The notes: generated by a model not told the origin, from the letters alone. A stretch of DNA of 64,000 nucleotides from Rhodobacteraceae bacterium IMCC1335 (GCA_039640495.1 CP046864.1:3025001-3089000), one strand, 5' to 3'; positions 8,488-17,171 are shown, counted from the stretch's first letter. Program-made: numbers and translations.

Positions 8488-9849
8488 TTAGTCGAGGATG
8501 ATCACGTCATCGCCAAGCTCGATTTCGAGTTCTTCGAGTACCATATCGACCGCCTCTTCTGGGGTCATTTCGCCGGTCTCGACCGCTTGAACGCCGGTGT
8601 AAGTGATGGCGTTATACTGGCCAATTTTGGCATGGTTCGGCATGAACTCGGCCCGAGCTAACAGCGGTGTACCGGCGACCAGCGCCCAACCTTTTTCTTG
8701 GAACTCGGGCATAGAGACCTGACCGTAGGTGATCGGCGTGTGGTTGGTGCCAACGGCGTGGGCGGTGTTAGGAACTGGCATGGAGGCCATTGCAACCAGC
8801 AGGGCAGCTAAATCCTTGTTCTCGGTCTCACCTACGATGTAGACGATCGGGTGGCTCAGGTTTTTGGGCTCACCACCCTTTTCCGCTGCTGGAGAGTGGA
8901 TCCATGTCAACTTATCAAAGTAGTCCTTGGAACCAGTCAGGCCAAACGCTTCCATCTGTGCGCCAACGTTCCAGATGCCGTGGAATTTGCCGAGAGCGTC
9001 GCCACCGCGGAAAGCAGCGTGGGTGCTATCCCAGCTGAACGTAGTCATGTCGGCAGGCAGCGAACCGTTGTCGACACAGTACTTTAGCCATCCATAGTAC
9101 TTAGTAAGGCCAGACTTTGTAATCTGAAGCTTGGCTTCTTCAGCGTTATATATTTCGATACCGAAGGAGGCCATGGCCATCTGGAAATCTGGGCCAACAT
9201 TCGGACGGTGTACCCAACCTATCTTGGCTGCGCCTTTTTTCACCGTGTCGGCTGCAAGGTCACACCAGTCGTACATGGTGAACTCACCTCTGTCCACGCG
9301 GCCGGGCAACTCGTCAATAAAGTTTTGATCATAACCGGCGTCACGCAAGATGTCATTGTTTACAAAAAACATACGGATCTCACTGTCCTGTGGGATACCA
9401 AAACGCTCACCTTTATACATGACTGAGGTCCAGAGCTCGGGGATCATATCGGTATAGAACCAAGGAGAGGCGGCAATGTGATCTTCGAGATTTGCGGCTA
9501 AACCAGCCTCAACAAAAGAGCCGATCCACTCATGCGCCGCAACAGCGATGTCAGGCGTTTCGCCAATAGAATGCGCTTTTAGCAGAGCGAGTGCATCGGC
9601 ATCAAAGCCCTTGTTGTTGGTTTCAACCAAGTTTATCTCAACGCGAGTGTCTGAGCCTGCCGCTTCGAACATGCGGTTCAGTTGTTCAGCCGAGGTTACG
9701 ATGTTCCCAGCTCTTAGAGGTCCTGATCGATCAGCACGTGACCACAGATCCAGAGTGATAGTATCAGCAAACGATGGCGCTGCTAGTGCGCTCGCGGCAG
9801 CAAAAAACACTGCCGTTGAAAAAGATTTGATAGTCATTTTCATCTCCAA
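8488..9849 (-). CDS. ugpB: ABC transporter extracellular substrate-binding protein, family 1
   Basis: This 453-residue periplasmic binding protein has a Sec signal peptide (MTIKSFSTAVFFAAASALAA, cleavage near PSFADT). The family-1 fold is recognisable from TITLDLWSRADRSG, the segment TPDIAVAAHEWIG, and PQDSEIRMFFVNNDIL. The true start may be the third Met (MTIKSF), since MEMK precedes it closely. It is the first gene of a seven-gene minus-strand operon with two permeases, an ATPase, ugpQ and two EEP hydrolases. Substrate is inferred as a glycerophosphodiester or related phosphoester; a sugar cannot be excluded. Pho-box-like repeats lie about 40-66 bp upstream. Confidence 0.85.
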   Translation of the reverse strand: MEMKMTIKSFSTAVFFAAASALAAPSFADTITLDLWSRADRSGPLRAGNIVTSAEQLNRMFEAAGSDTRVEINLVETNNKGFDADALALLKAHSIGETPDIAVAAHEWIGSFVEAGLAANLEDHIAASPWFYTDMIPELWTSVMYKGERFGIPQDSEIRMFFVNNDILRDAGYDQNFIDELPGRVDRGEFTMYDWCDLAADTVKKGAAKIGWVHRPNVGPDFQMAMASFGIEIYNAEEAKLQITKSGLTKYYGWLKYCVDNGSLPADMTTFSWDSTHAAFRGGDALGKFHGIWNVGAQMEAFGLTGSKDYFDKLTWIHSPAAEKGGEPKNLSHPIVYIVGETENKDLAALLVAMASMPVPNTAHAVGTNHTPITYGQVSMPEFQEKGWALVAGTPLLARAEFMPNHAKIGQYNAITYTGVQAVETGEMTPEEAVDMVLEELEIELGDDVIILD

Positions 9850-9886
9850 GTTTTACATTCCAATGTCACATTCAAATCAGTTGATT

Positions 9887-9926
9887 GTGACGTTCAAACA
9901 AAGAAAAAATGACGAAATTGTAAAAA
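9887..9926 (-). promoter_or_regulatory. Pho-box-like repeats upstream of the organophosphate operon
   Basis: On the minus strand the words TCGTCAT (9909-9915) and ACGTCAC (9887-9893) are exactly 22 bp apart, two helical turns, with TTTTTAC one turn further upstream. PhoB sites are 7-bp CTGTCAT-like words on an 11-bp period. Matches are partial, so this is a candidate only. Confidence 0.35.
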
Positions 9927-9983
9927 GGCTGTCCTAGCCCCGTTAAAAAAACACCAAAGTATGAGAACTAGAAGGGCTTAAGA

Positions 9984-10055
9984 ATGGCACGGAAACGGTA
10001 TTCGGACGAAGATGCGCTGAAGAATTTACTCGGGATTGAAGTTCATCTTCTTTGA
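9984..10055 (+). pseudogene. IS3-type transposase OrfA N-terminal fragment
   Basis: A 23-codon reading frame, MARKRYSDEDALKNLLGIEV..., matches the first residues of IS3-group OrfA proteins (M-x-R-K-R-Y-x-x-E/D). It stops at TGA after HLL. A related, longer relic is at 23277-23426 on the other strand. No inverted repeats or OrfB were seen nearby. Confidence 0.5.
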
Positions 10056-10107
10056 AATATGGATGTTTTGAGTACCTGCCACACTAAACCTACCCCCACC
10101 TTCTTCA

Positions 10108-10148
10108 CAAAAAAAAAGCATACCCAGCCCCCCGCTCTGGGAGGCTGG
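10108..10148 (-). terminator. Terminator after satellite integrase operon
   Basis: On the minus strand CCAGCCTCCC and GGGGGGCTGG form a 10-bp stem with one wobble and a 5-nt loop. A run of nine T follows 6 nt later. It lies 20 bp past the stop of the 66-residue gene. Confidence 0.7.
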
Positions 10149-10167
10149 CTTGGTTTTGGTCGGGGGC

Positions 10168-10368
10168 CTACCCTAACCTCTTCCTGTCGACATAGACCCT
10201 GAGCCACGCCCAGTAGTGTGCCTGACTGCGGAAGCCCTGGATCTGCGCTGCCATGTCCTTGGCCTCCTCGGTTGGGATGCCGCCCTCATAGATGTGGATG
10301 GCCACTCGTTCTTCGAATGCTTCGATGTCAGGGATGAGAGCAGGTTCTGCTATAGTGGTTGGACTCAT
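10168..10368 (-). CDS. Hypothetical protein, coupled to integrase
   Basis: This 66-residue protein is not recognised. It is acidic in the first half (IEAFEERVAIHIYEGG) with a basic aromatic tail (HYWAWLRVYVDRKRLG). It starts inside the end of the integrase gene by an ATGA overlap, so the two are co-translated. Size and position would suit an accessory such as an excisionase, but no helix-turn-helix is evident and the function is unknown. Confidence 0.6.
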   Translation of the reverse strand: MSPTTIAEPALIPDIEAFEERVAIHIYEGGIPTEEAKDMAAQIQGFRSQAHYWAWLRVYVDRKRLG

Positions 10369-11621
10369 GATGTACCGTCCCAGTCCGGCAGCCTCACCCC
10401 ATCCACGATCTCCCGCTTCTGAGCATCACTGATGCCCGCAGAGTATAGCCCGTAGGTCAGCTTATTGGCTGAGCGTGCAGAGTGATGTCCCACAAGGGAG
10501 GCGGTGAAGTGCTCAGGGGTGCCTGTGCGCTCGCATTGGGTGATGAACCACTTGCGGGTGGAGTGGAATACGCTGCCTTGGAGGTCAGGGTATAGCCTCC
10601 TTAGCTTGGCATAGCGCTTTACCACAGCATCAATTGTTAGATAGGGAAATAGCCGCCCATGCTTTGGCAGGGATGTATCCAGAAGCTGCTCTAGGATTTG
10701 ATGAAGTGGGACTTCCCGTTCAGCTGCTTTTGACTTGAGCTGCCGAATAGCGTTTGGCCTTATTTTGATAAACCGTCCCAAGTTGCCCTTGGCTGTAATG
10801 TCCTCTGCCATAAGCCCGCAGATCTCCCCTGAGCGCATGCCAGTCAGGAGGCCAAAGAGAAGGGCGCTGTGAAGCACCCTGTCCTTGGCTTTGAGTAGAA
10901 TTGAGACTTGCGCATCTGTTAAAACGCCATGAGGGGATACCTCTGGCTTTGCTCTTATGCTGAGAGTTGACCAAGGGTTGTTGCTGAGCTCTCCTTCTCT
11001 CACGCACCAGTCAAGGAAGCGCTGCATTTGCTTGAAGATACGGCCCTGCGTTTGTGGTGTCAGGGATATGGCCTCAAATGTTTGTGAGAGCTCTGCCAGC
11101 TTTGTAAGGCTAGCCTCCTTAGCCTCTGCGTATTTCCTGACATTGGGAGAGAGCTTGGATATTAGCTTAAGGATATCTCTTCCTGTATCAGCGCTAAGCT
11201 CTCCTATCTTTTGCTTCTTGCCCACATAAGAACTTAGAAGCTCCAGCGCATAGCGAATGGACTTTGTAGTTCCGGGTCTAAGCGTTTGAGATAGTTCTTT
11301 TAGATATCTCTTGGCTAACCCATGAACAGGCTGCTCACCCAGAAGCCTTGTGCGCTGATATCGAGGACGCGCCACAGCAAGCTTAGGAGTTTCAGGGTTG
11401 GGTTTATCTGTTGCAGCATCAGCATGGGCCTGTGCCTCCTTTACTAGGTTTGTGAATGTTTGATTGAGCTCAGCCACGCGGGCTTTTGCCTGTTTGGCAT
11501 CTGCTGTTCTCAGGGATTGCTTAAGGCTTGAGCCAAGGATGGGTTGCAGCGCCTTGGGATAGGTTCTGCGATAGACCCAGGTGTTATGCCGTTTATAGGC
11601 GTATTTTATGTCTGCAGACAT
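10365..11621 (-). CDS. Tyrosine recombinase (phage-satellite-type integrase)
   Basis: This 418-residue integrase is clearly different from the two tRNA-Arg integrases. The N-terminal region YAYKRHNTWVYRRTYPKAL resembles the arm-binding/DUF6538-like region of phage integrases. The catalytic residues seen are Arg in LTGMRSGEICGL, His-x-x-Arg in FHSTRKWFITQ, LVGHHSA, and Tyr in KLTYGLYS. AAGGAG precedes the ATG at 11621. It heads the left end of a module with primase-helicase, HNH nuclease and small proteins, so it probably belongs to a second mobile element nested in the island. Its attachment sites were not found. Confidence 0.92.
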   Translation of the reverse strand: MSADIKYAYKRHNTWVYRRTYPKALQPILGSSLKQSLRTADAKQAKARVAELNQTFTNLVKEAQAHADAATDKPNPETPKLAVARPRYQRTRLLGEQPVHGLAKRYLKELSQTLRPGTTKSIRYALELLSSYVGKKQKIGELSADTGRDILKLISKLSPNVRKYAEAKEASLTKLAELSQTFEAISLTPQTQGRIFKQMQRFLDWCVREGELSNNPWSTLSIRAKPEVSPHGVLTDAQVSILLKAKDRVLHSALLFGLLTGMRSGEICGLMAEDITAKGNLGRFIKIRPNAIRQLKSKAAEREVPLHQILEQLLDTSLPKHGRLFPYLTIDAVVKRYAKLRRLYPDLQGSVFHSTRKWFITQCERTGTPEHFTASLVGHHSARSANKLTYGLYSAGISDAQKREIVDGVRLPDWDGTS

Positions 11622-11635
11622 GACGTCTCCTTACT

Positions 11636-11649
11636 GGGGCAATTGCCCC
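11636..11649. promoter_or_regulatory. Perfect 14-bp palindrome before satellite integrase
   Basis: GGGGCAATTGCCCC is fully palindromic and lies directly upstream of the integrase ribosome-binding site. It could be an operator for a repressor or a small hairpin in the leader. Confidence 0.4.
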
Positions 11650-11727
11650 GGTTTTGATATTGAGGTGGGATTTTGTGAGTAAGAACAACGAGGGGCTGGG
11701 TTTAAGCCCTTCCCTGAAGCAATCAGC

Positions 11728-11934
11728 TTATCTCTGTGCTGTTGTTCCTTGAGAGATGAGTTTCACAATCATCTCAATGTCTGGTTCTCCGTATTCCCCT
11801 GCAAAGGGACCAGAGAGAGCCACTCCTGTAACGAACTCCTCATAGATTTCTTCTATGCGGAATTCATGCTCTGGGATGTCATCAAAGCCTGCTATCAGAA
11901 CGATGCATCCTGGGCGTAGATCCAGCTGCCCCAT
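11728..11934 (-). CDS. Small hypothetical protein
   Basis: This 68-residue acidic protein (MGQLDLRPGCIVLIAGFDD...) is of unknown family. The first half has a beta-rich look like small SH3-type or DUF-type phage proteins. It begins one base after the stop of the small membrane protein gene at 11936, so the two share an operon in the satellite module. Confidence 0.5.
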   Translation of the reverse strand: MGQLDLRPGCIVLIAGFDDIPEHEFRIEEIYEEFVTGVALSGPFAGEYGEPDIEMIVKLISQGTTAQR

Positions 11935-11935
11935 A

Positions 11936-12166
11936 TTAGCCTCTTCTCAGTAGAAGGTCTGGAAGCAGCAGGCCAATGGTCAGGCCCAGAGGTACTGGAA
12001 AGGGAATGGGCTTAATGAACTCAGGCAGTCCTGCCAGCACCACAAGGGCACCGGCTAGAGCTTGAGGCACACCAATAGACACTCCCCAGCGCTGCTTTAA
12101 CAGCCAAGCCAGGGCAAGCCGAAGGATACCGCCCGCAGCAGCGAGCAGCATGAATAAGGTAAGCAT
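11936..12166 (-). CDS. Small membrane protein of satellite module
   Basis: This 76-residue protein has two or three hydrophobic segments (MLTLFMLLAAAGGILRLALA; VPQALAGALVVLAGLP; PVPLGLTIGLLL). A strong AAGGAG lies 9 nt before the ATG. Function is unknown. Small membrane proteins in this position of phage modules can be holin-like or exclusion proteins, but nothing specific supports either. Confidence 0.55.
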   Translation of the reverse strand: MLTLFMLLAAAGGILRLALAWLLKQRWGVSIGVPQALAGALVVLAGLPEFIKPIPFPVPLGLTIGLLLPDLLLRRG

Positions 12167-12239
12167 GATGGTAATCTCCTTTTCTTGTTACCATCATAGA
12201 TGCTCAAAAATGCTCAGTTTTAGGGGGGCATAAGGAACA

Positions 12240-12295
12240 AGCTTTCCAATACATTTCCAAAGATATTTCCAAAGATATTTCTTTTTTGGAAAGCA
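12240..12295. repeat. Iteron-like TTTCCAAAGATA repeats
   Basis: The word TTTCCAAAGATA occurs twice in tandem, followed by TTTC, and an inverted TTTGGAAAG follows. The stretch is AT-rich, lies between the HNH gene and the small membrane protein gene, and is free of genes. Such iterons beside a primase-helicase can be a replication origin in phage satellites (inference). Confidence 0.4.
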
Positions 12296-12376
12296 CTTCT
12301 ACAATCTAAAACAACACCTTAGATACAAACTATCCAACTTTCCAACCTACTTTCACTTACTGAAGGTTTGACTTCT

Positions 12377-12796
12377 TTAGACGCGTTCGCGCGTGTCGTG
12401 TATGTTTTGCCCTTGCGTGCCATGTTCTAGGTGCATTGGGTTGATGCAGCGGCGGTTGTGACACATGTGGCGCACGACATCGTCTGCACTTGGGACGATT
12501 GCATTACCGACCCAGTAGACCAGCTGATATAAGTAGATCTGCTGTTTTTTTATGCTCACTCTGCGGACGCTGGGCGTTCCCACTTCGACACACCCTGGGC
12601 CTCTATTGTCTTCAGTACTCAAAGCGTTTCGCATTATTCTGTTTGCATTATCCGGGTTTTCTATAATTTCTGCCCACCAGCAGCGGCGTTCACTAGCAGT
12701 AAGTAAAAACAACGCATCTCTTTCAAACCTTTGTTGTCGCAGCTCCAGCCCACTTAACCAAAGCTCTAAGGAACTGTTATTAGAAGGGAGCATCAT
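12377..12796 (-). CDS. HNH endonuclease
   Basis: This 139-residue protein has a C-terminal HNH/His-Me finger of the homing-nuclease type: VVRHMCHNRRCINPMHLEHG, with the paired Cys and the His and Asn residues needed for metal and zinc binding. The N-terminal half is a basic DNA-contact region. It overlaps the end of the primase-helicase gene by 17 nt, so it belongs to the same transcript. HNH enzymes in such modules help package DNA or spread as homing genes; which applies here is not known. Confidence 0.78.
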   Translation of the reverse strand: MMLPSNNSSLELWLSGLELRQQRFERDALFLLTASERRCWWAEIIENPDNANRIMRNALSTEDNRGPGCVEVGTPSVRRVSIKKQQIYLYQLVYWVGNAIVPSADDVVRHMCHNRRCINPMHLEHGTQGQNIHDTRERV

Positions 12797-14444
12797 TCTC
12801 TTGTGTTTTGGGAGCTTTGCGTTCCATCATTTCAAAATTAATTCCAAACCCAATTTCGTTTAATGCTGGGCCCAAGGTCCGGTTAAGATGATTTTCTATT
12901 GTCTCCACAAAGTTTTTTGTCTGCAGCCGTCCTTTCTCTGGGTTAGATTGGGGGTCATAGAAAGCCCAAGCTGGGCCCTTGCCGCCCCAAGCAAACTTCT
13001 TCTTTTTCCAACCTAAACGATCAAAGCTATATTTTGATGCATTCGGATTTCTATGCGCAAAAAACTCTACAACCTTATTGGCATACCTCACCGGTACAAA
13101 AAGAATGCCATGCTCTCGAAGAAATTCCTCAAGCATCTCTTCGACAATATCAGGTGAAAGCGCATTTATCTCCTTCATGATATCCGTTGCCACTTTATTC
13201 ACATTTAAAGAATAAGGATCGAAGATGGCCGACTGTTTACGTTCTTTTAAAGCACCATAGAGCGATGCAAGATCAATCGGTCTGTCATATGTCTGCTTTA
13301 CTCTTTGCACTAGAGCTACGAATTCTTCGTACTTGGCTCCCCCAGCCGCAAAGCCTTCATGATCGACATGGATAATATAAAACCGTCTATCACCGGACTC
13401 TAACCATATTGGTTTGTGGTTGGTCGTAAGAATAAAGCAGCACCTATGATCTACAGGCTCAATGTCTTTTCCTTTACTTTCCGCCATAGTTTGACGTTCA
13501 GAAATTAAGGTCTTGAGTTTATTTCCGTCATCAGAATTTTGGGCAACTTTTACTTCTTCGGCATAGATGAGCTTTTTATGCAAAATGGACTTATTGAAGC
13601 GGCTTATAATCGGCTTGATGCCTTGCTGTTCAGAAGCATTCTCTTCGCCAAAAAGCTTTTTAACGACCGAAGCAAGTGTAGATTTTCCGGTGCCATGTTT
13701 CTCAGAAAATAGAAATATTGCCCAAGAGGGCTTGTCAGTTTCATTTTGTAAGCACCACGACAGCCAGTCCAGAAAGACTTCTTTTTCTGCAGGATTTTTA
13801 AAAATGAATGTTAGAAATTCTTCAAAAACTCCTAGCGAATTATCTCTAGGGGTTAGTTTCCGATAGCTCGGCTCTTGCCAAAGATTGATTGTAAATTGTC
13901 CATTATCAAAGATTAAGCTCTCTGTATTTCCGGGCTCTGTCATTGTTTTCCCATTCCAAACAGGAATGCTTAAACCTGGCTCAGCCGTGGGATTACTTGT
14001 TAGCGCATCCATAAGCGATTTTAGTTTTTCTTTGGGTAATTCATATTTTGGGAAAGTCGAACGGATTAACGTAAAAACTATGGGCTGCAGATCGAATTTT
14101 GTTATTGGCTTTTCAAGTTTCGTAATCTCGAAAAAATTCATTTCGCGCTTTACAAACTTTGCAGCGACAAACCTTAAGATCTCTATATCAGTTGGGATAA
14201 TTTCATCACCATTCTCATCGAGCGGCGAAAATACCTCACTGCCATCAAAGGGGTAGTTCCACAGACCTTGCTTTTGACGTTGTTCTAAAATTGCAAATTC
14301 AGGACTATTTTCAGCCACTTCTAATCCAAGCAGTTCCAGCTCTTCTTCGGTATGCTCTCGGCCAATTGTTTCCTGTACCGCCGCCTTAATGAGATCATCT
14401 TCTATTCCAGTCAGGCTGAAGTTAGTTTTCTCTTTTTCACCCAT
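12780..14444 (-). CDS. Phage/satellite primase-helicase (D5/DUF5906-type ATPase)
   Basis: This 554-residue protein has an SF3-like helicase domain in the middle. Walker A SEKHGTGKSTLASVVKKLFG lies near residue 240. It is followed by NKSILHKKLIYAEEVK (Walker B region), the TMAESKGKDIEPVDHRCCFILTTN segment (motif C, sensor Asn) and GDRRFYIIHVD. This layout is that of virus- and plasmid-type DUF5906 primase-helicases used to start element replication. There is no clear N-terminal primase catalytic motif, so it may be helicase only. The base composition is AT-richer than the core genome. It lies upstream of the HNH gene in one transcript. Confidence 0.82.
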   Translation of the reverse strand: MGEKEKTNFSLTGIEDDLIKAAVQETIGREHTEEELELLGLEVAENSPEFAILEQRQKQGLWNYPFDGSEVFSPLDENGDEIIPTDIEILRFVAAKFVKREMNFFEITKLEKPITKFDLQPIVFTLIRSTFPKYELPKEKLKSLMDALTSNPTAEPGLSIPVWNGKTMTEPGNTESLIFDNGQFTINLWQEPSYRKLTPRDNSLGVFEEFLTFIFKNPAEKEVFLDWLSWCLQNETDKPSWAIFLFSEKHGTGKSTLASVVKKLFGEENASEQQGIKPIISRFNKSILHKKLIYAEEVKVAQNSDDGNKLKTLISERQTMAESKGKDIEPVDHRCCFILTTNHKPIWLESGDRRFYIIHVDHEGFAAGGAKYEEFVALVQRVKQTYDRPIDLASLYGALKERKQSAIFDPYSLNVNKVATDIMKEINALSPDIVEEMLEEFLREHGILFVPVRYANKVVEFFAHRNPNASKYSFDRLGWKKKKFAWGGKGPAWAFYDPQSNPEKGRLQTKNFVETIENHLNRTLGPALNEIGFGINFEMMERKAPKTQENDAPF

Positions 14445-14542
14445 TCACAGCCCTTTAGTCCTATAAGCTCTAAAGTATCACTTTGAATGATGCATCAGGA
14501 CATCGCCTTCATCAAGTCCACCTTTTTCAACTGACGCAAAGC

Positions 14543-14575
14543 TTAAAAAACCTCCACCGAAGAAAGGGGGGAGGC
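14543..14575 (-). terminator. Terminator between arsJ and the primase gene
   Basis: On the minus strand CCTCC...GGAGG closes a hairpin directly followed by TTTTTT. It lies about 185 bp after the arsJ stop and about 100 bp before the primase-helicase start, so it isolates the two transcripts. The rest of 14445-14758 shows no gene. Confidence 0.55.
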
Positions 14576-14758
14576 TGTTTGGGGTCCTGCATCAAGATTT
14601 ACAGGGCACTTGGCACGCTATACGCAAAGCAGACATTTAATCGGATTGCGGCGAATGGCTGCTAGGAGCCCACATTGACCAATGCCGCGGCGTCATTAAT
14701 GCCAGCTTCCCAAATAATCGTTCGCCGGTTATCTATCTTGGACTGATAGCCACAATCA

Positions 14759-16027
14759 TTATGGCTGCGAACGCTCTGGCTTCAGAAGCCCAACCATAAT
14801 TGCCGAAAGTGCAACCATGAACGCCGCTACGCCAAGCATCAAGGGAAGCCCACCAATCTGATAGGTAAGGCCGGATAATAACGTTCCTGCCAGACGGCCC
14901 GCCGCATTGGCCATGTAATAGAAGCCTACATCCATCGTGACCCGCTCTGCCTTGGTGAAAGACAAAATGAGGTAGGAGTGAAGTGATGAGTTCACCGCGA
15001 AAACAATGCCGAAGATCAAGAGCCCTGCCAGGAGGCTGATCGTCAACCAAAGCTGCGGCTCGCCCGCGATGATCGCAACGCCTGTTAGAATGGCCGGAAC
15101 TGCGGCGAGTCTCCACGCCCAATCGCGTGCGACTTTTATCAGCTCATCTATGGACCGCGTCTTTGCGCGCAAAATGCGCGGGGCGTTGGCCTGTATCAAG
15201 CCATAGAGGATCACCCAAAGTGCCATGAACGTGCCGATCAGAAAGAAGGCCGTGCGATTTCCCACGGTTGTACCGTCCGAAAGGACCGCATAAAAATAGA
15301 TCGGAATACCAACAACAAACCAGACGTCGCGCGCGCCGAACAGGAACACCCGAGCGGCACTCAGCCAATTCACGTTAGCTGAATTTGAAAATACTTCAGA
15401 AAACTTCACGCCCTTGCGGCCCTTAGGCAGACCGGCGGGCATGGCAATCAGGACAGCGAGCAAAATTACAACCAGAATAGCGGCCATCCCAAGCATCGAC
15501 CAGACAAAGCCTAGCGTGGCCAGCAATGAAGCCCCGAGAAGAAAGCCCAACCCCTTCACCATGTTTTTTGAACCGGTAAGGATGGCGACCCAGCGGAACA
15601 GCCCTCCCTCACCTGACGGTGCAAGCAGTTTGACGGCGGACTTGGATGACATCTTGGCAAGGTCCTTTGCCATACCGCTTGCGCCTTGGACCAGCATTAC
15701 GTAAACAACCGACGCGCCGACTACCCATGTAGGATCAAGTTGCGCCATGGCCAACAACGCCAAAACCTGCAAGCCAAGCCCTGCATAAAGTGTCGATGTG
15801 AGCCCGAACCTTGCAGCAATCCATCCTGCACAAAGGTTAGTGACCATGCCTGCTATTTCGTAAAGCACGAACAGGTAGGCCAGTTGCACGGGCGAAAACC
15901 CAAGCGTGTGAAAGTGCAGCAGCACCAGCATCCGCAAGGCACCGTCGGTCAGCATGAAAGCCCAATAGGCCACCGTGACCGCGATATAGGCAGGTAGGCC
16001 CTTGGGCCACGTGGAAGTGTCTCTCAC
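14759..16027 (-). CDS. arsJ: Organoarsenical efflux MFS transporter ArsJ
   Basis: This 422-residue major-facilitator transporter has about 12 hydrophobic helices. The start region [21 protein letters not shown] is characteristic of ArsJ. ArsJ exports 1-arseno-3-phosphoglycerate, the unstable product made when GAPDH uses arsenate in place of phosphate; outside the cell this breaks down to arsenate. The diagnostic context is present, with the gene overlapping the upstream GAPDH gene by 4 nt (ATGA). There is no arsR, arsC or acr3 nearby, so this is a minimal pentavalent-arsenate pathway. Confidence 0.9.
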   Translation of the reverse strand: MRDTSTWPKGLPAYIAVTVAYWAFMLTDGALRMLVLLHFHTLGFSPVQLAYLFVLYEIAGMVTNLCAGWIAARFGLTSTLYAGLGLQVLALLAMAQLDPTWVVGASVVYVMLVQGASGMAKDLAKMSSKSAVKLLAPSGEGGLFRWVAILTGSKNMVKGLGFLLGASLLATLGFVWSMLGMAAILVVILLAVLIAMPAGLPKGRKGVKFSEVFSNSANVNWLSAARVFLFGARDVWFVVGIPIYFYAVLSDGTTVGNRTAFFLIGTFMALWVILYGLIQANAPRILRAKTRSIDELIKVARDWAWRLAAVPAILTGVAIIAGEPQLWLTISLLAGLLIFGIVFAVNSSLHSYLILSFTKAERVTMDVGFYYMANAAGRLAGTLLSGLTYQIGGLPLMLGVAAFMVALSAIMVGLLKPERSQP

Positions 16028-17022
16028 AGACTGTCCCCAACCATACAGGCCACATCAACCAGACGGTAGGCATAGCCCATCTCGTTGTCGTACCACGCAT
16101 AAATCTTCACCTGCGTACCATTGATGACCATGGTCGATAGCGCATCCACGATGCAGGAGCGTGTGTCGTTAGTGTAATCGGTCGATACGAGAGGTCGTTC
16201 CTCGTAGCCCAGAATGCCCTGCAAAGGTCCCTCTGCTGCGGCCTTGAACAGGCCGTTGACCTCTTGCGCTGTCGTTGCGCGCTCTACTTCGAACACGCAG
16301 TCCGTCAAAGAAGCGTTAAGCAGGGGGACCCGTACGGCATGCCCATTCAAGCGACCTGTCAGTTCCGGGTAGATCAGTGTGATCGCCGTGGCACTGCCTG
16401 TGGTGGTCGGGATCAGAGAGTTCAGCGCAGATCGGGCTCGGCGCAAGTCTTTAGCAGGCCGGTCTACAATCGTTTGGGTGTTCGTTACATCATGGATCGT
16501 CGTGATCGACCCGTGTTTGATGGTCAGGTTCTCATGGATCACTTTCACCAAAGGAGCAAGACAATTAGTCGTACAACTGGCTGCAGTAACAATGCGGTGG
16601 TGGTCTGGGTCATAGATGCCTTCATTGACACCATAAACGATGTTCGCGGCATTAACGTCCTTAACCGGCGCTGACACCACAACCTTCTTTACCCCGGCAT
16701 CAAAGTAGGGCGCGATCTTAGCCTCTGTCTTAAAGACCCCAGTACAGTCGATAACCACATCGATACCGTCCAGAGGCAGCTCCGATATGTCCCACGTCCC
16801 AATGAACGGAACGCGCGTACCATCGATTGTGAGGCTATCAGCATCGTATGAAAAATCTGCTGTCCATCGGCCATGAACCGTATCAAACTCGAGCAGATGT
16901 GCGTGCATCTCTGGGTCGCCGACAGCATCATTGATCCACGCGATCTTTACACCGCGTTCTAGCAATGGCTTCAGAGCAAGCTTTCCGATACGACCAAGGC
17001 CGTTGATCGCTACACGTAGCAT
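16024..17022 (-). CDS. gapdh: Glyceraldehyde-3-phosphate dehydrogenase, ArsJ-associated
   Basis: This 332-residue NAD(P)-dependent dehydrogenase has the Rossmann start [15 protein letters not shown], the catalytic Cys in [16 protein letters not shown] sequence ([15 protein letters not shown]) and the C-terminal [14 protein letters not shown]. Coupled to arsJ by a 4-nt overlap, it should form 1-arseno-3-phosphoglycerate from glyceraldehyde-3-phosphate and arsenate. The reading frame opens 11 codons earlier (17055), but [10 protein letters not shown] at 17022 matches the family start; the ribosome-binding site is weak for both. It is not the housekeeping enzyme by context. Confidence 0.9.
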   Translation of the reverse strand: MLRVAINGLGRIGKLALKPLLERGVKIAWINDAVGDPEMHAHLLEFDTVHGRWTADFSYDADSLTIDGTRVPFIGTWDISELPLDGIDVVIDCTGVFKTEAKIAPYFDAGVKKVVVSAPVKDVNAANIVYGVNEGIYDPDHHRIVTAASCTTNCLAPLVKVIHENLTIKHGSITTIHDVTNTQTIVDRPAKDLRRARSALNSLIPTTTGSATAITLIYPELTGRLNGHAVRVPLLNASLTDCVFEVERATTAQEVNGLFKAAAEGPLQGILGYEERPLVSTDYTNDTRSCIVDALSTMVINGTQVKIYAWYDNEMGYAYRLVDVACMVGDSL

Positions 17023-17075
17023 CGGCTTAACTTTTTTATCAACGTTGAGCTTCATCAGCTATAATACCGGCTTTT

Positions 17076-17091
17076 GGGTCCCGAATTGGAC
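17076..17091. promoter_or_regulatory. Inverted repeat upstream of gapdh-arsJ
   Basis: GGTCC-CGAATT-GGACC has 5-bp arms around a palindromic centre, in the short leader between pstS and gapdh. It is a possible operator, though no regulator gene is close. Confidence 0.35.
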
Positions 17092-17119
17092 CTAGAAAGT
17101 AATATTCAGTTTAGAACAA

Positions 17120-17150
17120 ATGAAAAGAGCGCACTCTGTACAGCGCGCTC
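17120..17150 (-). terminator. Terminator after pstS
   Basis: On the minus strand GAGCGC...GCGCTC with an inner CTGTACAG forms a stem followed by TTTT, about 20 bp past the pstS stop. It separates pstS from gapdh-arsJ. Confidence 0.65.
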
Positions 17151-17171
17151 ACTTCAGAAATCTTGTTTCGA

